The position numbers and the translations under genes are program-made. This document shows, in pieces, positions 30,777 to 40,360 of a stretch of DNA of 40,360 nt. How positions within the stretch are numbered: the first letter of the stretch is position 1; each line of letters opens with the position of its first letter. The notes beneath the pieces are model-generated. The model was not told the DNA's origin and searched no databases. It was given only the letters and a program-made list of their open reading frames with translations. This DNA comes from Nemertoderma westbladi (Eukaryota > Xenacoelomorpha > Nemertodermatida > Nemertodermatidae), in assembly GCA_032718475.1 (NCBI GenBank), contig JAUCBJ010006860.1:1-40360 (forward strand). Reading direction: 5' to 3'.

Positions 30777-33020
30777 AATTAGGTTAGATAGATAGATTGG
30801 GTTAGGTTAAATAGGTTAGATAGATCGATTGGGTTAGGTTAAATAGGTTAGATAGATAGATTGGGTTAGGTTAAATAGGTTAGATAGATCGATTGGGTTA
30901 GGTTAAATAGGTTAGATAGATAGATTGGGTTAGGTTAAATAGGTTTATAGATAGATCGATTGGGTTACGTTAAATAGGTTAGATAGATAGATTGGGTTAG
31001 GTTAAATAGGTTAGATAGATAGATAGGGTTAGGTTAAATAGGTTAGATAGATAGATAGGGTTAGGTTAAATAGGTTAGATAGATAGATAGGGTTAGGTTA
31101 AATAGGTTAGATAGATATATTGGGTTAGGTTAAATAGGTTAGATAGATAGATTGGGTTAGGTTAAATAGGTTTATAGATAGATCGATTGGGTTACGTTAA
31201 ATAGGTTAGATAGATAGATTAGGTTAGGTTAACTAGGTTAGATAGATAGATTGGGTTAGGTTAACTAGGTTAGATAGATAGATTGGGTTAGGTTAAATAG
31301 GTTAGATAGATAGATTGGGTTAGGTTAAATAGGTTAGATAGATAGATTGGGTTAGGTTAAATAGGTTAGATAGATAGATTGGGTTAGGTTAAATAGGTTA
31401 GATAGATAGATTGGGTTAGGTTAAATAGGTTATATAGATAGATTGGGTTAGGTTAAATAGGTTAGATAGATAGATTGGGTTAGGTTAAATAGGTTAGATA
31501 GATAGATTGGGTTAGGTTAAATAGGTTAGATAGATAGATTGGGTTAGGTTAAATAGGTTAGATAGATAGATTGGGTTAGGTTAAATAGGTTAGATAGATA
31601 GATTGGGTTAGGTTAAATAGGTTAGATAGATAGATTGGGTTAGGTTAAATAGGTTAGATAGATAGATTGGGTTAGGTTAAATAGGTTAGATAGATAGATT
31701 GGGTTAGGTTAAATAGGTTAGATAGATAGATTAGGTTAGGTTAAATAGGTTAGTTAGATAGATTGGGTTAGGTTAAATAGGTTAGATAGATAGATTGGGT
31801 TAGGTTAAATAGGTTAGATAGATAGATTGGGTTAGGTTAAATAGGTTAGATAGATAGATTGGGTTAGGTTAAATAGGTTAGATAGATAGATTGGGTTAGG
31901 TTAAATAGGTTAGATAGATAGATTGGGTTAGGTTAAATAGGTTAGATAGATCGATTGGGTTAGGTTAAATAGGTTAGATAGATAGATTGGGTTAGGTTAA
32001 ATAGGTTAGATAGATAGATTGGGTTAGGTTAAATAGGTTAGATAGATAGATTGGGTTAGGTTAAATAGGTTAGATAGATAGATTGGGTTAGGTTAAATAG
32101 GTTAGATTGATAGATTGGGTTAGGTTAAATAGGTTAGATAGATATATTGGGTTAGGTTAAATAGGTTAGATAGATAGATAGGGTTAGGTTAAATAGGTTA
32201 GATACTGTAGATAGATTGGGTTAGGTTAAATAGGTTAGATAGATAGATTGGGTTAGGTTAAATAGGTTAGATAGATAGATAGGGTTAGGTTAAATAGGTT
32301 AGATACTGTAGATAGATTGGGTTAGGTTAAATAGGTTAGATAGATAGATTGGGTTAGGTTAAATAGGTTAGATAGATAGATTGGGTTAGGTTAAATAGGT
32401 TAGATAGATAGATTGGGTTAGGTTAAATAGGTTAGATAGATAGATTGGGTTACGTTAAATAGGTTAGATAGATAGATTGGGTTAGGTTAAATAGGTTAGA
32501 TAGATAGATTGGGTTAGGTTAAATAGGTTAGATAGATAGATTAGGTTAGGTTAAATAGGTTAGTTAGATAGATTGGGTTAGGTTAAATAGGTTAGATAGA
32601 TAGATTGGGTTAGGTTAACTAAGTTAGATAGATAGATTGGGTTAGGTTAAATAGGTTAGATATATAGATTGGGTTAGGTTAAATAGGTTAGATAGATTGG
32701 GTTAGGTTAAATAGGTTAGATAGATAGATTGGGTTAGGTTAAATAGGTTAGATAGATAGATTAGGTTAGGTTAACTAGGTTAGATAGATAGATTGGGTTA
32801 GGTTAACTAGGTTAGATAGATATATTGGGTTAGGTTAAATAGGTTAGATAGATAGATTGGGTTAGGTTAACTAGGTTAGATAGATAGATTGGGTTAGGTT
32901 AAATAGGTTAGATAGATCGATTGGGTTAGGTTAAATAGGTTAGATAGATAGATTGGGTTAGGTTAAATAGGTTAGATAGATCGATTGGGTTAGGTTAAAT
33001 AGGTTAGATAGATAGATTGG
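30777..33020 (+). repeat. 32-bp tandem satellite, about 70 units
   Basis: The unit consists of GGTTAGATAGATAGATT followed by GGGTTAGGTTAAATA. Variants include a GATCGATT form alternating with GATAGATT at the left end, a GTTAACTAGG form, a five-base-longer form (GATACTGTAGATAG, at about 32202 and 32303), and a GTTTATAG...TTACG form at 30941 and 31168. No gene lies in it. Confidence 0.95.
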
Positions 33021-33184
33021 GAATATTGGGGTTCGCTTCCCTTTCCTGTGTCAAATTGATACTGTATTTGGTCAGGAAAATAATTAAATATGTGTAAGAG
33101 AGAAAGAACTTAACCAATTTCATCTTTAAAATAGTAGCATTTTATTACAGTATGTTATATTTTAAATAGATACTGTATATTACA

Positions 33185-33540
33185 GGGCTCCAGTAAGGAC
33201 ATAGAAGCTAGGAAAGCAAAGGCTTGGGTAGCTCTATCAAAAATGGATACCATTTGGAAATCAGATCTCTCCAGGCACCTGAAGACTAAGTTCTTTCGAG
33301 CCACAGTGGAAAGTGTATTTTTATACGGGGGTGAGACCTGGACACTGACTAAATTACTTGAACAACGAATTGATGTTGTTACACAAGACTACTAAGAGCA
33401 GCCCTAAACATCAGCTGGAGACAACACATGACAAATGCCGAGCTTTATGGTACAATACCACCTGTATGAACCACCCTCCGTGAACGCAGATTAAGATTCA
33501 GTGGGCACTGCTGGCGAAGTAAAGACGAGGTTGTAATGAT
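33185..33540 (+). pseudogene. LINE RT C-terminal fragment, broken
   Basis: The plus strand encodes KDIEARKAKAWVALSKMD, then FFRATVESVFLYGGETWTLT, a pattern common after the RT palm in many invertebrate non-LTR elements. A one-base shift with a stop follows near 33393. The other frame continues with RAALNISWRQHMTNAELYG, then a further stop, then LRERRLRFSGHCWRSKDEVV. It ends abruptly at 33540 where an LTR element begins. The 5' part is missing. This is an old, inactive fragment of a different LINE lineage from the one at 6.2-10.4 kb. Confidence 0.8.
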
Positions 33541-33889
33541 TGTTTATACAATCAACAATCTGAATTAACTGTGAACCATAATATTGTTTATTAGAGGGAA
33601 TTCCCATTTCACAGCTATCCGCAATGCGAACTAATAACTCTTCATATTAATACTGAATACCAGCTGAAGTACTTTATCCAGTGGTTATTGGGTATAGCAT
33701 TATATCATAGGGATATTGTGTATGGGGAAATTAATTCGCTCTGTGGCGATTACAATTGAATAATTATGACTAAAGTTAATTTATCAAATCTTTGAAAGAT
33801 TTTAGTTACTTTATTTCATTTAACATTTAAATATTATAATTATCGTATTATAATTCAATTATTTTATTTCGTTATAATGGAATATAACA
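33541..33889 (+). repeat. Probable 5' LTR of the Ty3-like element
   Basis: Begins TG exactly where the LINE homology ends and finishes CA directly before the candidate primer-binding site. The partner LTR is outside the window. Confidence 0.6.
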
Positions 33890-33900
33890 TGGCGCAGTGA
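33890..33900 (+). other. Candidate primer-binding site TGGCGCAGTGA
   Basis: TGG-starting sequence directly after the LTR, as expected for complementarity to the CCA end of a tRNA. The matching tRNA was not identified. Confidence 0.5.
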
Positions 33901-33949
33901 AATCAAATTACCTACGTGAATTAATCCCATTTCTCACCCTAAAGTTAGC

Positions 33950-35053
33950 ATGTCAATGACAGGGAAACAAGAAGAAGTTGGGGCTGCAAAGCGTCGGAGA
34001 GGAGCTTTAAAAGGTCAACTCACAATGGCTGAGAACAACTTGATAAAAGCTCTCGACGAAGTCAACAGGTTGGATCCAACAGAGAGAACAACTGCAGACA
34101 TTAGCCGACTAAACCAACGACTCAAACGTCTCCATGGTGCGTATGAAGCTTATGAAGCTGCGCATATAAATGTTAGTATATTGACAGAAGTTGACCCATC
34201 TATTGATGACGACTATATTACTTTGGGGGAGAAAGCTGCAGCTATTGACGATTTAGCAGCAATGGTAGACACATCGATTGATTTAAAACCGCGTACCCAT
34301 CCACCAACTGGTCACCATGGCGAATTTCGATCCCACGAATCAGAAATTCGTCCACACTTAGCAGCCGCATCAAAAACCATTAAAACCCCTTCAGTTATTG
34401 AAGCCGGTATTGATGCCAAACAATTTGATGGTTGGCTCCAGGTATGGCGCATTTATGTTCAAGCATCAAATCTTGAGGCTATGCCACCTAGAAACCAGAT
34501 TGGAATGCTTTGGTCATGTTTTTCAGCTTCGTTTGCTTCAGAGGTCCGTCATGTCATGGATATTGACTATGAAAAGATAACTCACGTAAACGAGGCCATT
34601 CAATTAATTGAGAAACATCTGCGTGACAAACGCAACCAAGCATTAGATTGGCAAATATTATTAAAAGTACGCCAATCGTCGTCAATGGCATTCTTTTTAT
34701 CAGATATTGAAGAAAAGCTTAAATGGGTAGAAGTTGACAAGGAACAGCTTCACATAGCCTTATTAATTCTCGGTGTGAAAAACGAGGAAATTCGGAGAGA
34801 AGTAATCAAAGAACGTCCACCAACTGTAGTTAAAGCCAAGAAGTTGATGTTGGCTCTAGAAGAGTCATATGGAGCCATCAAATCACTGGCTACTGGCAAT
34901 GGTGGAGAGAAACCTTCGATTGCTGCAACCACTAAAAAATCAAATTACAAAAAGAACAAGGAATCGGGTTGGAACAAATCTCAAAATACTGACAATTGTA
35001 AGGTGGCGGATAAACAGAAGGATTATCACAATACTTCTGCAAACCCAATGTAA
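33950..35053 (+). pseudogene. Ty3-like gag, truncated by BEL-2
   Basis: The ATG at 33950 lies 50 bases after the primer site. Residues about 15-75 form a helical coiled-coil-like region. Residues about 145-310 resemble a retrotransposon capsid (DAKQFDGWLQVWRIYVQAS, then RNQIGMLWSCFSASF and AFFLSDIEEKLKWVEV). The C-terminal part is basic and polar, as in a nucleocapsid linker, but no zinc knuckle is reached. The last two residues and the stop come from the inserted BEL-2 LTR, so the natural end is lost. The frame is otherwise intact, which suggests the element was fairly young when BEL-2 landed in it. Assignment to Ty3 rather than another LTR group is inference. Confidence 0.7.
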
Positions 35054-36252
35054 AAGCTTTTGTGGGATAACTGATTCGTTTGCCTTGTTGGCCAGTTCCC
35101 CCCCGGTCGCTAGAATACTCTAAAGGGGATCTATAGCTAAAATAGTGCAAGCTACCAGCTTATTGGCTGATTTGCTGTACGCAGGTATCTGGGCTCTGTT
35201 TAATCGGCCAACCAGCCTAGGAAGGTTGCGTCATAGCCTTGTTTTTGTATCTCCCAATAGAATTTGAGTTAGCCTTGATTTTGACCTATCACAGAGCTAC
35301 TGAACTGAAATTTTCCTATCTCACTGCTCTTTCTCTGTGTTGAACGGGAGCTTCGTGGAATAAGGGTAGTTGGTATCCTCGTATAGAGTAGTAGTCACGA
35401 GTTTTTCAAAGCCACGAAAGAACGGCTTTGTAGTGTTTTGTGCTTTCTGCTTTTTAGCTCCAACACTAGTAGGTTTAATTATAAGGACATATATCCTTTA
35501 ACTGGCGGCTTGAATATCACACGGCTTTTAATAACTGACGTATAACTGCTGAAACTGCTAAAATTACCTGCTCAATCGATACTGTATACTGCTATTTGTT
35601 GTCGGTTATTCATTATATTTGTTGATGAATTATTATATTGGAATAACGAGAAATAACCCCGAAAACCCAATATTCTTGATATACCGAAGGTAAGAGAGAA
35701 AGGTTACCAATAACGATTGTGACTTATGTTAAAGTGGTTTGAAGTGAATCTAATGTTATTTGATAGACCCTACATGAGTCAGTCTGTGTTCCTTTTATAT
35801 GTGACTAAAATCAGTGAAGATTGGCAGATTAGTGTGCAGTATTGTGCAGCATTGTGTATGAGTGAGTCTGTTAAAGAAGCAATTCCTAAAGAATGCGCCA
35901 TATATGTGAATTATAATTAAGCCATATCGTTGTGAGTAGTTTAAGTCATAACTCTGTTTATATAAATAAAGCGCCACGTCCTAAAGGAACTGTTAATATT
36001 CCCTAAGGTGAATAATATTGTCAGAGATTATATAATACTGTCAGTCGAATAATACATTAGGCTTACATAGCAATAAAATTAAGCCGTCGAACCCAATCTC
36101 CCGGGAATATCCAGCGGGTGAATGATCGCGCACAGATTGGTTTCGACTAGTGTAGTGAATCAAATACTTGTCATAGGCTAAAAAGCGATTTAATATCTAG
36201 AAGACATCTTAATTTGGCGGGTTAAACTGCCAAAGGTCTGAAAGCGCGAACA
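35049..36252 (+). repeat. BEL-2 5' LTR, 1204 bp
   Basis: Starts TGTAAAAGCTTTTGTGGG and ends GCGCGAACA. From about 35577 it aligns well to the inverted BEL-1 LTR. Its first about 90 bases match LTR B (1-562) instead. Confidence 0.88.
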
Positions 36253-36268
36253 TTAAAGGATATAGCTT

Positions 36269-36291
36269 CTTTATTGCAGTAAGCAATAAAG
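36269..36291 (+). promoter_or_regulatory. Hairpin just downstream of the BEL-2 LTR
   Basis: Perfect 9-bp stem and 5-base loop, 17 bases after the LTR end. A one-mismatch version is in BEL-1. Possible RNA structure at the primer-binding or packaging region. Confidence 0.5.
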
Positions 36292-36619
36292 TTGAAAATA
36301 CCGGTCAACCGGTAAACTTGAACCGGTACTTCTGTAGGTCAGTAGGCCCAACTGCAAGAACCGGTACTGCTGTAGGCCCGTAGGTCCAACTGCCAGAGCC
36401 GGTACTTCTGTAGGTCCGTAGGCCTAACTGTCCTAACCGGTACTTCCCGTATAAGTACATTAGTATTATTCGATTTGATTGTTGTATACCGGTAGGTCTT
36501 AATACTTAATCAGGGAACGGCCGCCCTGGTTTTTTATTGAGATTTTACTTATTTCTGTCAAGTTTTATTTGTTTGTAGGCCAGTATTGAACAGAAGACGT
36601 GTAAGCCTGATCAGATTGT

Positions 36620-37196
36620 ACAGACAATTTGTAGGCTGAGCTGTTGTCTGATTGCTGTTAAGTCTGAACGGATTGCAGTGTGTGTAGATCACCTGTCCGA
36701 TAAAGAACGGTTAGGAAGTAGGGGCAGCGAACGCTGTAAGGTAAACCCCCAATTAAAGAATAAGTCGTACTACTGGGTTAGAACGCATACTACCTAATTA
36801 TTTCGGAGTCTGCATGTCCTGTAGTTTATTTAGGCTTGAGAGTAGTCTGTCATCGTTTAGTCTGTACTTTGTTTGTGTAAGTCTGTACGGGTAGTGTATA
36901 ATTTTATTTAGATAATTTGTAGGCTGGATAGTTGTCTGGCTGTTGATAGGTCTGAACGGATTGCAACGTGTGTAGATCACTTGTCCGATAAAGAACGGTT
37001 AGGAAGTAGGGGCAGCGAATGCTGTAAGGTAAACCCCCAACTAAAGAATAAGTCGTACTACTGGGTTAGAACGCATACTACCTAATTATTTCGGAGTCTG
37101 CATATACCGTAGTTTGTTTAGGCTTGATAGTAGTCTGTCAGTGTTCGGTCTGCATTTTGTTTGAGTAGTTTGTACGCGTAGCGTAATATTTATTAT
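36620..37196 (+). repeat. Tandem duplication of about 288 bp in the BEL-2 leader
   Basis: TTAGGAAGTAGGGGCAGCGAA occurs at about 36711 and 36999 with long similar flanks. It is the counterpart of 20151-20728 in BEL-1. Confidence 0.85.
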
Positions 37197-38448
37197 TCAG
37201 AGTTTATGCGATTATCCGCAACATTCATTCCCCAAGTTTGTTCCTACAGTAATTGTGTTTGTTATACATACCGCTATAGTTAAATTAACCCCGGTACTAC
37301 ACGGGCTGCTTGGTGTAGGTAAAGACTGGTGATTTTGTGCATCGGTCACTCCAGCAGATGCCGTGGTTCTTTTAGCTGTTCAAGTATATCTAACTACTGA
37401 TTATCTGTTGTACAAGTGCTCGTACCTAATTTAGGGTTTGGTGTACAGTGCTTTCCGAAAGTAATTAGTGTAGGCATTATATTTGTGTTGTAAGGTGGTT
37501 GATAGGCACGTTCGATTAGCTCTATTAACTTCTAGGTGGGAACACTCCGTGATACATAACGTAGTACCTGTAGCGATACGGCTATAGGTCGTCAGGCGGT
37601 GGTATTTTCCTATCTGGACAATGCAGTGTACTTACTACTACTTATTATTTCAAATACCGTAGTACCCTGTCCGTTGTAATAACCAGATTCTAACCCTTTG
37701 TTAGAATGGTTTGTAGACTTCTTGTAAAAATACCCTAAAAATTTCGTATTTTGTGTTTTTGTAAATTTTTGTGTTTATTTAGAGATTGTAATCTCAACCC
37801 GAATTGTACGTAATTTGTAGTATTAAGTAACTTAGGTAAATTAGAATTATTTGTTTTAGTGTCCTAGAAGTAACACTTCACTGAAAGCGCACCGCTTTGT
37901 GTAGTGATTACTCCCCAGAAATAACAACATTTATTTCAAACATTGACTAAACCCATTAAAACGGGTATATATATATATTATAAATCAAATCTAACGATTT
38001 ATAAATAGTAGGCCTACCATATAACAATTAGGTCTCAATATCAGTTGGACTACTGCTTAACTAACGGCAATAAAGTAAGTTAAAGTAACCAAGTAACCCT
38101 AAAATTCAGAAATTCAATTATTTAAAATAATTGATATACCGGTATTTACGATAGGCCTATTATCTTATTTCTATAAATTTAGGCTGAAATTATACCGGTG
38201 CTTGTAATTAATTCTAGTCCAGAATTATATATACTACAAACTGTAAGCTGTATACCGGTATTCCCGATAGGCCTATTATATATTTATATATATTTGTGCT
38301 AAAATTATACCGGTATTCTGTGATAAACTTAGTCTACTACACTGAGTAGCAGTATCGGTAATTAATTACTAGGCTAGCAGTTAATACTGAGTTACTAGAC
38401 TTGCTCAGACTGTAATACAGCAGTAGACATTCAACGGTATACATAGAC

Positions 38449-40360
38449 ATGTCTGATACTAAGCAGAACCTGTCAGACAGTTTATTAGATGTAACTATCT
38501 GCGACTCAGATAGAGACGTAGAACCGTCTGGTCGTAGGTTCAGTTCACCTCCCACTGTGAGGAAGGTCATCCCTCCAGTAGTAGTAAAAGAACCTAGGCT
38601 GGTCCAACATCGTAGGTCTATCATAGGCACTCGAGCTCAGGTCAAGCGGGATCAAGAAGCAGCGGAACAGCAACAACCCGCGAGCCAAGAACTTATTTCT
38701 CAGCGGCCCGACAACTCCAGTAGTGAAGATACGGTAGAACTGACACCCGAACGCGGAGCAAGGATGACGGATGAGGCTTATTCAGATCCCCTTCTCATCC
38801 TTCCTGCAGCCGTACTCACTAGGTTATTGATCGCTGTGGAAGAACACCAGATCGATTGGGCGAGAAGCCAGCGTTCAACTAGAGATAGTTATGCTGGATA
38901 CACAAGAGAAGAACTGAAGTCCATGGTCGAGTCGCAATGGAACTTCCCCGGACCCGGACTCCCGTTTGATTTATCCGAAGCTGCCTGGGAGGACATACAC
39001 CGGATGGGAGTAGCCAAGGAAACCATTGATCCAGCTGTGTGGAAGAGGTCCGCAGCCGGATACGCACAGGGATTCTTCAGCTCTATGGAGCGAGTAGAAA
39101 AGCAACTTTTACAACAACCTCAAGGACCTCAAGAGCAGGGACAGCTGCTTTATCAAGTAAGAGAAAGAATTCTACGAATCAGGTTAATATTATCGGCCTT
39201 TGAGGAGGCTTCTAAACGAAGACAAGACACGTCGTTGCAAGTTGCCGTAAAGACTTGGTTTCAACGGGTGAGTCGCCAAGTTCAAGGAACAGCTCAGTGG
39301 AAAGCTCAGCTGGAGGAGCGCTCAACCCAAGGAGAATCAACAGACGCTACTTTTTCCCAAGTGAAAAGTGGGGCGACGGCAGAGAAGCCGCATAAGAGAG
39401 ATGCCATTGACATCTATCTGTCGGACTATCAACGTTTTTTAGGTGATGACGAATTGAGAAGACGGTTAGATGGACTTAGCCCTAATAGCGAAGGAACCAA
39501 GCTTGTGTTGGATGCCATCGATGTGGAAATGAGGGCTGCGAACCAGGCTAAATTCGATGAACAACTCCGCATCGCTAGAGAACAAGAAGAACAAGTAAGG
39601 AAAAAACGTATAGAAGACAGAAAGGCCGCAGCAAAAGCAGAGGCAGAGGCAAAAGCGGCAGCAGCAGAAGCAGCGGCAGAGGCAAAAGCGGCAGCGGCAG
39701 AGGCAAAAGCGGCAGCAGCAGAAGCAGCGGCAGAGGCAAAAGCGGCAGCGGCAGAGGCAAAAGCGGCAGCGGTGGCGGAAGCAGAATGGAGAGCGGCTGA
39801 AGAGATCGCCCAACTGGAGTTGGAAAATCTTCAAGAGAAGCAAGACGACTTCAGTAAACAGTTAACAGCTAGTAATATGCAGATGATGAATCGATCTACT
39901 CCCAAAAGACAGGGATATACATCATCTGAAGAAGGCGATACCACCGATACTGAAGGCAAAGGAAATAGATTTCGTCTAAGCAGACGTAAAAGAACATTCC
40001 ACCGTCAGAAATTGCCTGATTTGCCTCCAGCTGTTAGAAGGCAACTAAATAACACTAACTTAGGTAGTACAGAGCCCACAGACCAAATAATTAAAATAGA
40101 AAGACTCCCTACTATAGTAGATGAGCCTGAAATAATTAGGCCTGTTCTTGAAATCACCCATTCGGTGATAGACACACCTGTGCTCCCTGAAGCCACCTCT
40201 AAATTCCCTCTACATAGCACTAAGCTACCTGTGCCCAGTAGAACTGCCCAGGAGACAGTTCAGGTCCTGGACCCCGAGCGAAATATTCCAGATTTGTCGC
40301 CCGTTGTCCCTCGTCCGCCCGCTACAACGTTGGCGACTCCCGCTTCGGCGGTCGAATGGG
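38449..40360 (+). CDS. BEL-2 gag, open to the window end
   Basis: The ATG is at 38449 (MSDTKQNLSD) and the frame is open for 637 codons to the last base, so the 3' part is missing. It is clearly homologous to the BEL-1 gag along its length but has sense codons where BEL-1 has its two stops. Residues about 330-370 lead into an Ala-rich coiled coil at about 39616-39790 that contains two identical 54-bp units (18 residues each, alternating KAAAAE-type blocks). After it come a basic stretch (RLSRRKR) and a Pro-rich linker (PRPPATTL). Capsid and zinc modules would follow beyond the window. Gag would assemble particles and carry the element RNA. Whether pol is intact cannot be seen. Confidence 0.88.
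   Translation, partial: MSDTKQNLSDSLLDVTICDSDRDVEPSGRRFSSPPTVRKVIPPVVVKEPRLVQHRRSIIGTRAQVKRDQEAAEQQQPASQELISQRPDNSSSEDTVELTPERGARMTDEAYSDPLLILPAAVLTRLLIAVEEHQIDWARSQRSTRDSYAGYTREELKSMVESQWNFPGPGLPFDLSEAAWEDIHRMGVAKETIDPAVWKRSAAGYAQGFFSSMERVEKQLLQQPQGPQEQGQLLYQVRERILRIRLILSAFEEASKRRQDTSLQVAVKTWFQRVSRQVQGTAQWKAQLEERSTQGESTDATFSQVKSGATAEKPHKRDAIDIYLSDYQRFLGDDELRRRLDGLSPNSEGTKLVLDAIDVEMRAANQAKFDEQLRIAREQEEQVRKKRIEDRKAAAKAEAEAKAAAAEAAAEAKAAAAEAKAAAAEAAAEAKAAAAEAKAAAVAEAEWRAAEEIAQLELENLQEKQDDFSKQLTASNMQMMNRSTPKRQGYTSSEEGDTTDTEGKGNRFRLSRRKRTFHRQKLPDLPPAVRRQLNNTNLGSTEPTDQIIKIERLPTIVDEPEIIRPVLEITHSVIDTPVLPEATSKFPLHSTKLPVPSRTAQETVQVLDPERNIPDLSPVVPRPPATTLATPASAVEW

Larger units (their letters stand above)
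33541..35048 (+). mobile_element. Ty3-like LTR retrotransposon, 5' part only in this window
   Basis: A 349-bp LTR-like segment (TGTTTATACA to ATATAACA, 33541-33889) is followed by TGGCGCAGTGA, a primer-binding-site-like sequence, and a gag frame. The element interrupts the LINE fragment on its left and is itself cut by BEL-2 at 35049. Only one LTR is visible, so the boundaries are inferred from the TG...CA ends and the primer site. Confidence 0.7.
36253..38448 (+). other. BEL-2 5' leader, non-coding
   Basis: Homologous to 18566-20998. It contains a hairpin at 36269-36291 (CTTTATTGC, loop AGTAA, GCAATAAAG), ACCGGT repeats at about 36300-36500, a 288-bp tandem duplication (about 36620-37196) and two TACCGGTA-type units at about 38135-38330. 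No coding frame is supported. Confidence 0.75.
35049..40360 (+). mobile_element. BEL-2: second BEL/Pao element, 5' part (cut by window end)
   Basis: A 5' LTR (35049-36252), a leader (36253-38448) and the gag start (38449) are in the same order as BEL-1 but on the plus strand. LTR, leader and gag are all homologous to BEL-1 but clearly diverged. It is inserted in the Ty3-like gag, and the preceding CCCAA may be one copy of its target duplication. Confidence 0.9.

Noticed and set aside
30777-33020. Telomere or interstitial telomeric array
   Set aside because: TTAGGTTA occurs once per 32-bp unit, not as a pure 5- or 6-bp repeat, and the array is flanked by ordinary transposon-rich DNA on both sides.
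30777-33020. CRISPR-like array
   Set aside because: The units are contiguous with no unique spacers, and the DNA is clearly eukaryotic.
34869-35150. Additional open frames across the gag/BEL-2 junction
   Set aside because: They span the junction between two elements in shadow frames and carry no domain.

Overview
This window is animal (metazoan) nuclear DNA, almost certainly from an invertebrate. It holds one recognisable host gene, interrupted by an intron, in a landscape of nested transposable elements. Animal origin is supported by two BEL/Pao LTR retrotransposons (a family known essentially from metazoans), a tRNA-derived SINE, a CR1/L2-like LINE, and Merlin, hAT and Mutator-like DNA transposons. 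I cannot name the phylum from sequence alone. There are no bacterial features.

Layout. Bases 1-562 are part of a BEL-type LTR. Bases 563-751 are the C-terminal end of a Merlin (IS1595-like) transposase, whose N-terminal part lies 21 kb away at 22201-23028. Between them sits one BEL/Pao element (BEL-1, minus strand, 752-22200). Its two LTRs are each 1202 bp and about 99% identical, and it is flanked by a 5-bp target duplication (TGTAT). Reading leftward, BEL-1 has a 5' LTR, a 2.4-kb repeat-rich leader, gag, protease/RT/RNase H, integrase, an unrecognised degenerate third coding block, and a 3' LTR. Its coding region is broken at several points. After pol it carries a LINE with an intact 1032-residue ORF2 (about 6.2-10.4 kb) and a 1495-bp non-autonomous hAT element, which in turn contains a SINE.

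From 23 to 26.3 kb there is a Mutator-like element with long inverted repeats and a perfect 10-bp target duplication, a 213-bp MITE with a 9-bp duplication, and a degraded LINE RT fragment. The host gene, a two-exon acyl-CoA oxidase of 645 residues, is on the minus strand at 26962-30378. A SINE lies in its intron. The intron's 3' splice site uses a run of 24 C as its polypyrimidine tract, and a perfect 56-bp palindrome lies just upstream of the start codon.

From 30.8 to 33.0 kb is a 32-bp tandem satellite of about 70 units. It is followed by a dead LINE fragment interrupted by a Ty3-like LTR element (LTR, primer-binding site, gag). That gag is itself cut by a second BEL element (BEL-2, plus strand, 35049 to the window end), whose gag frame is open as far as it can be read. 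BEL-1 and BEL-2 are head to head, on either side of the acyl-CoA oxidase gene and the satellite. Target duplications and interrupted frames give a readable order of insertions.
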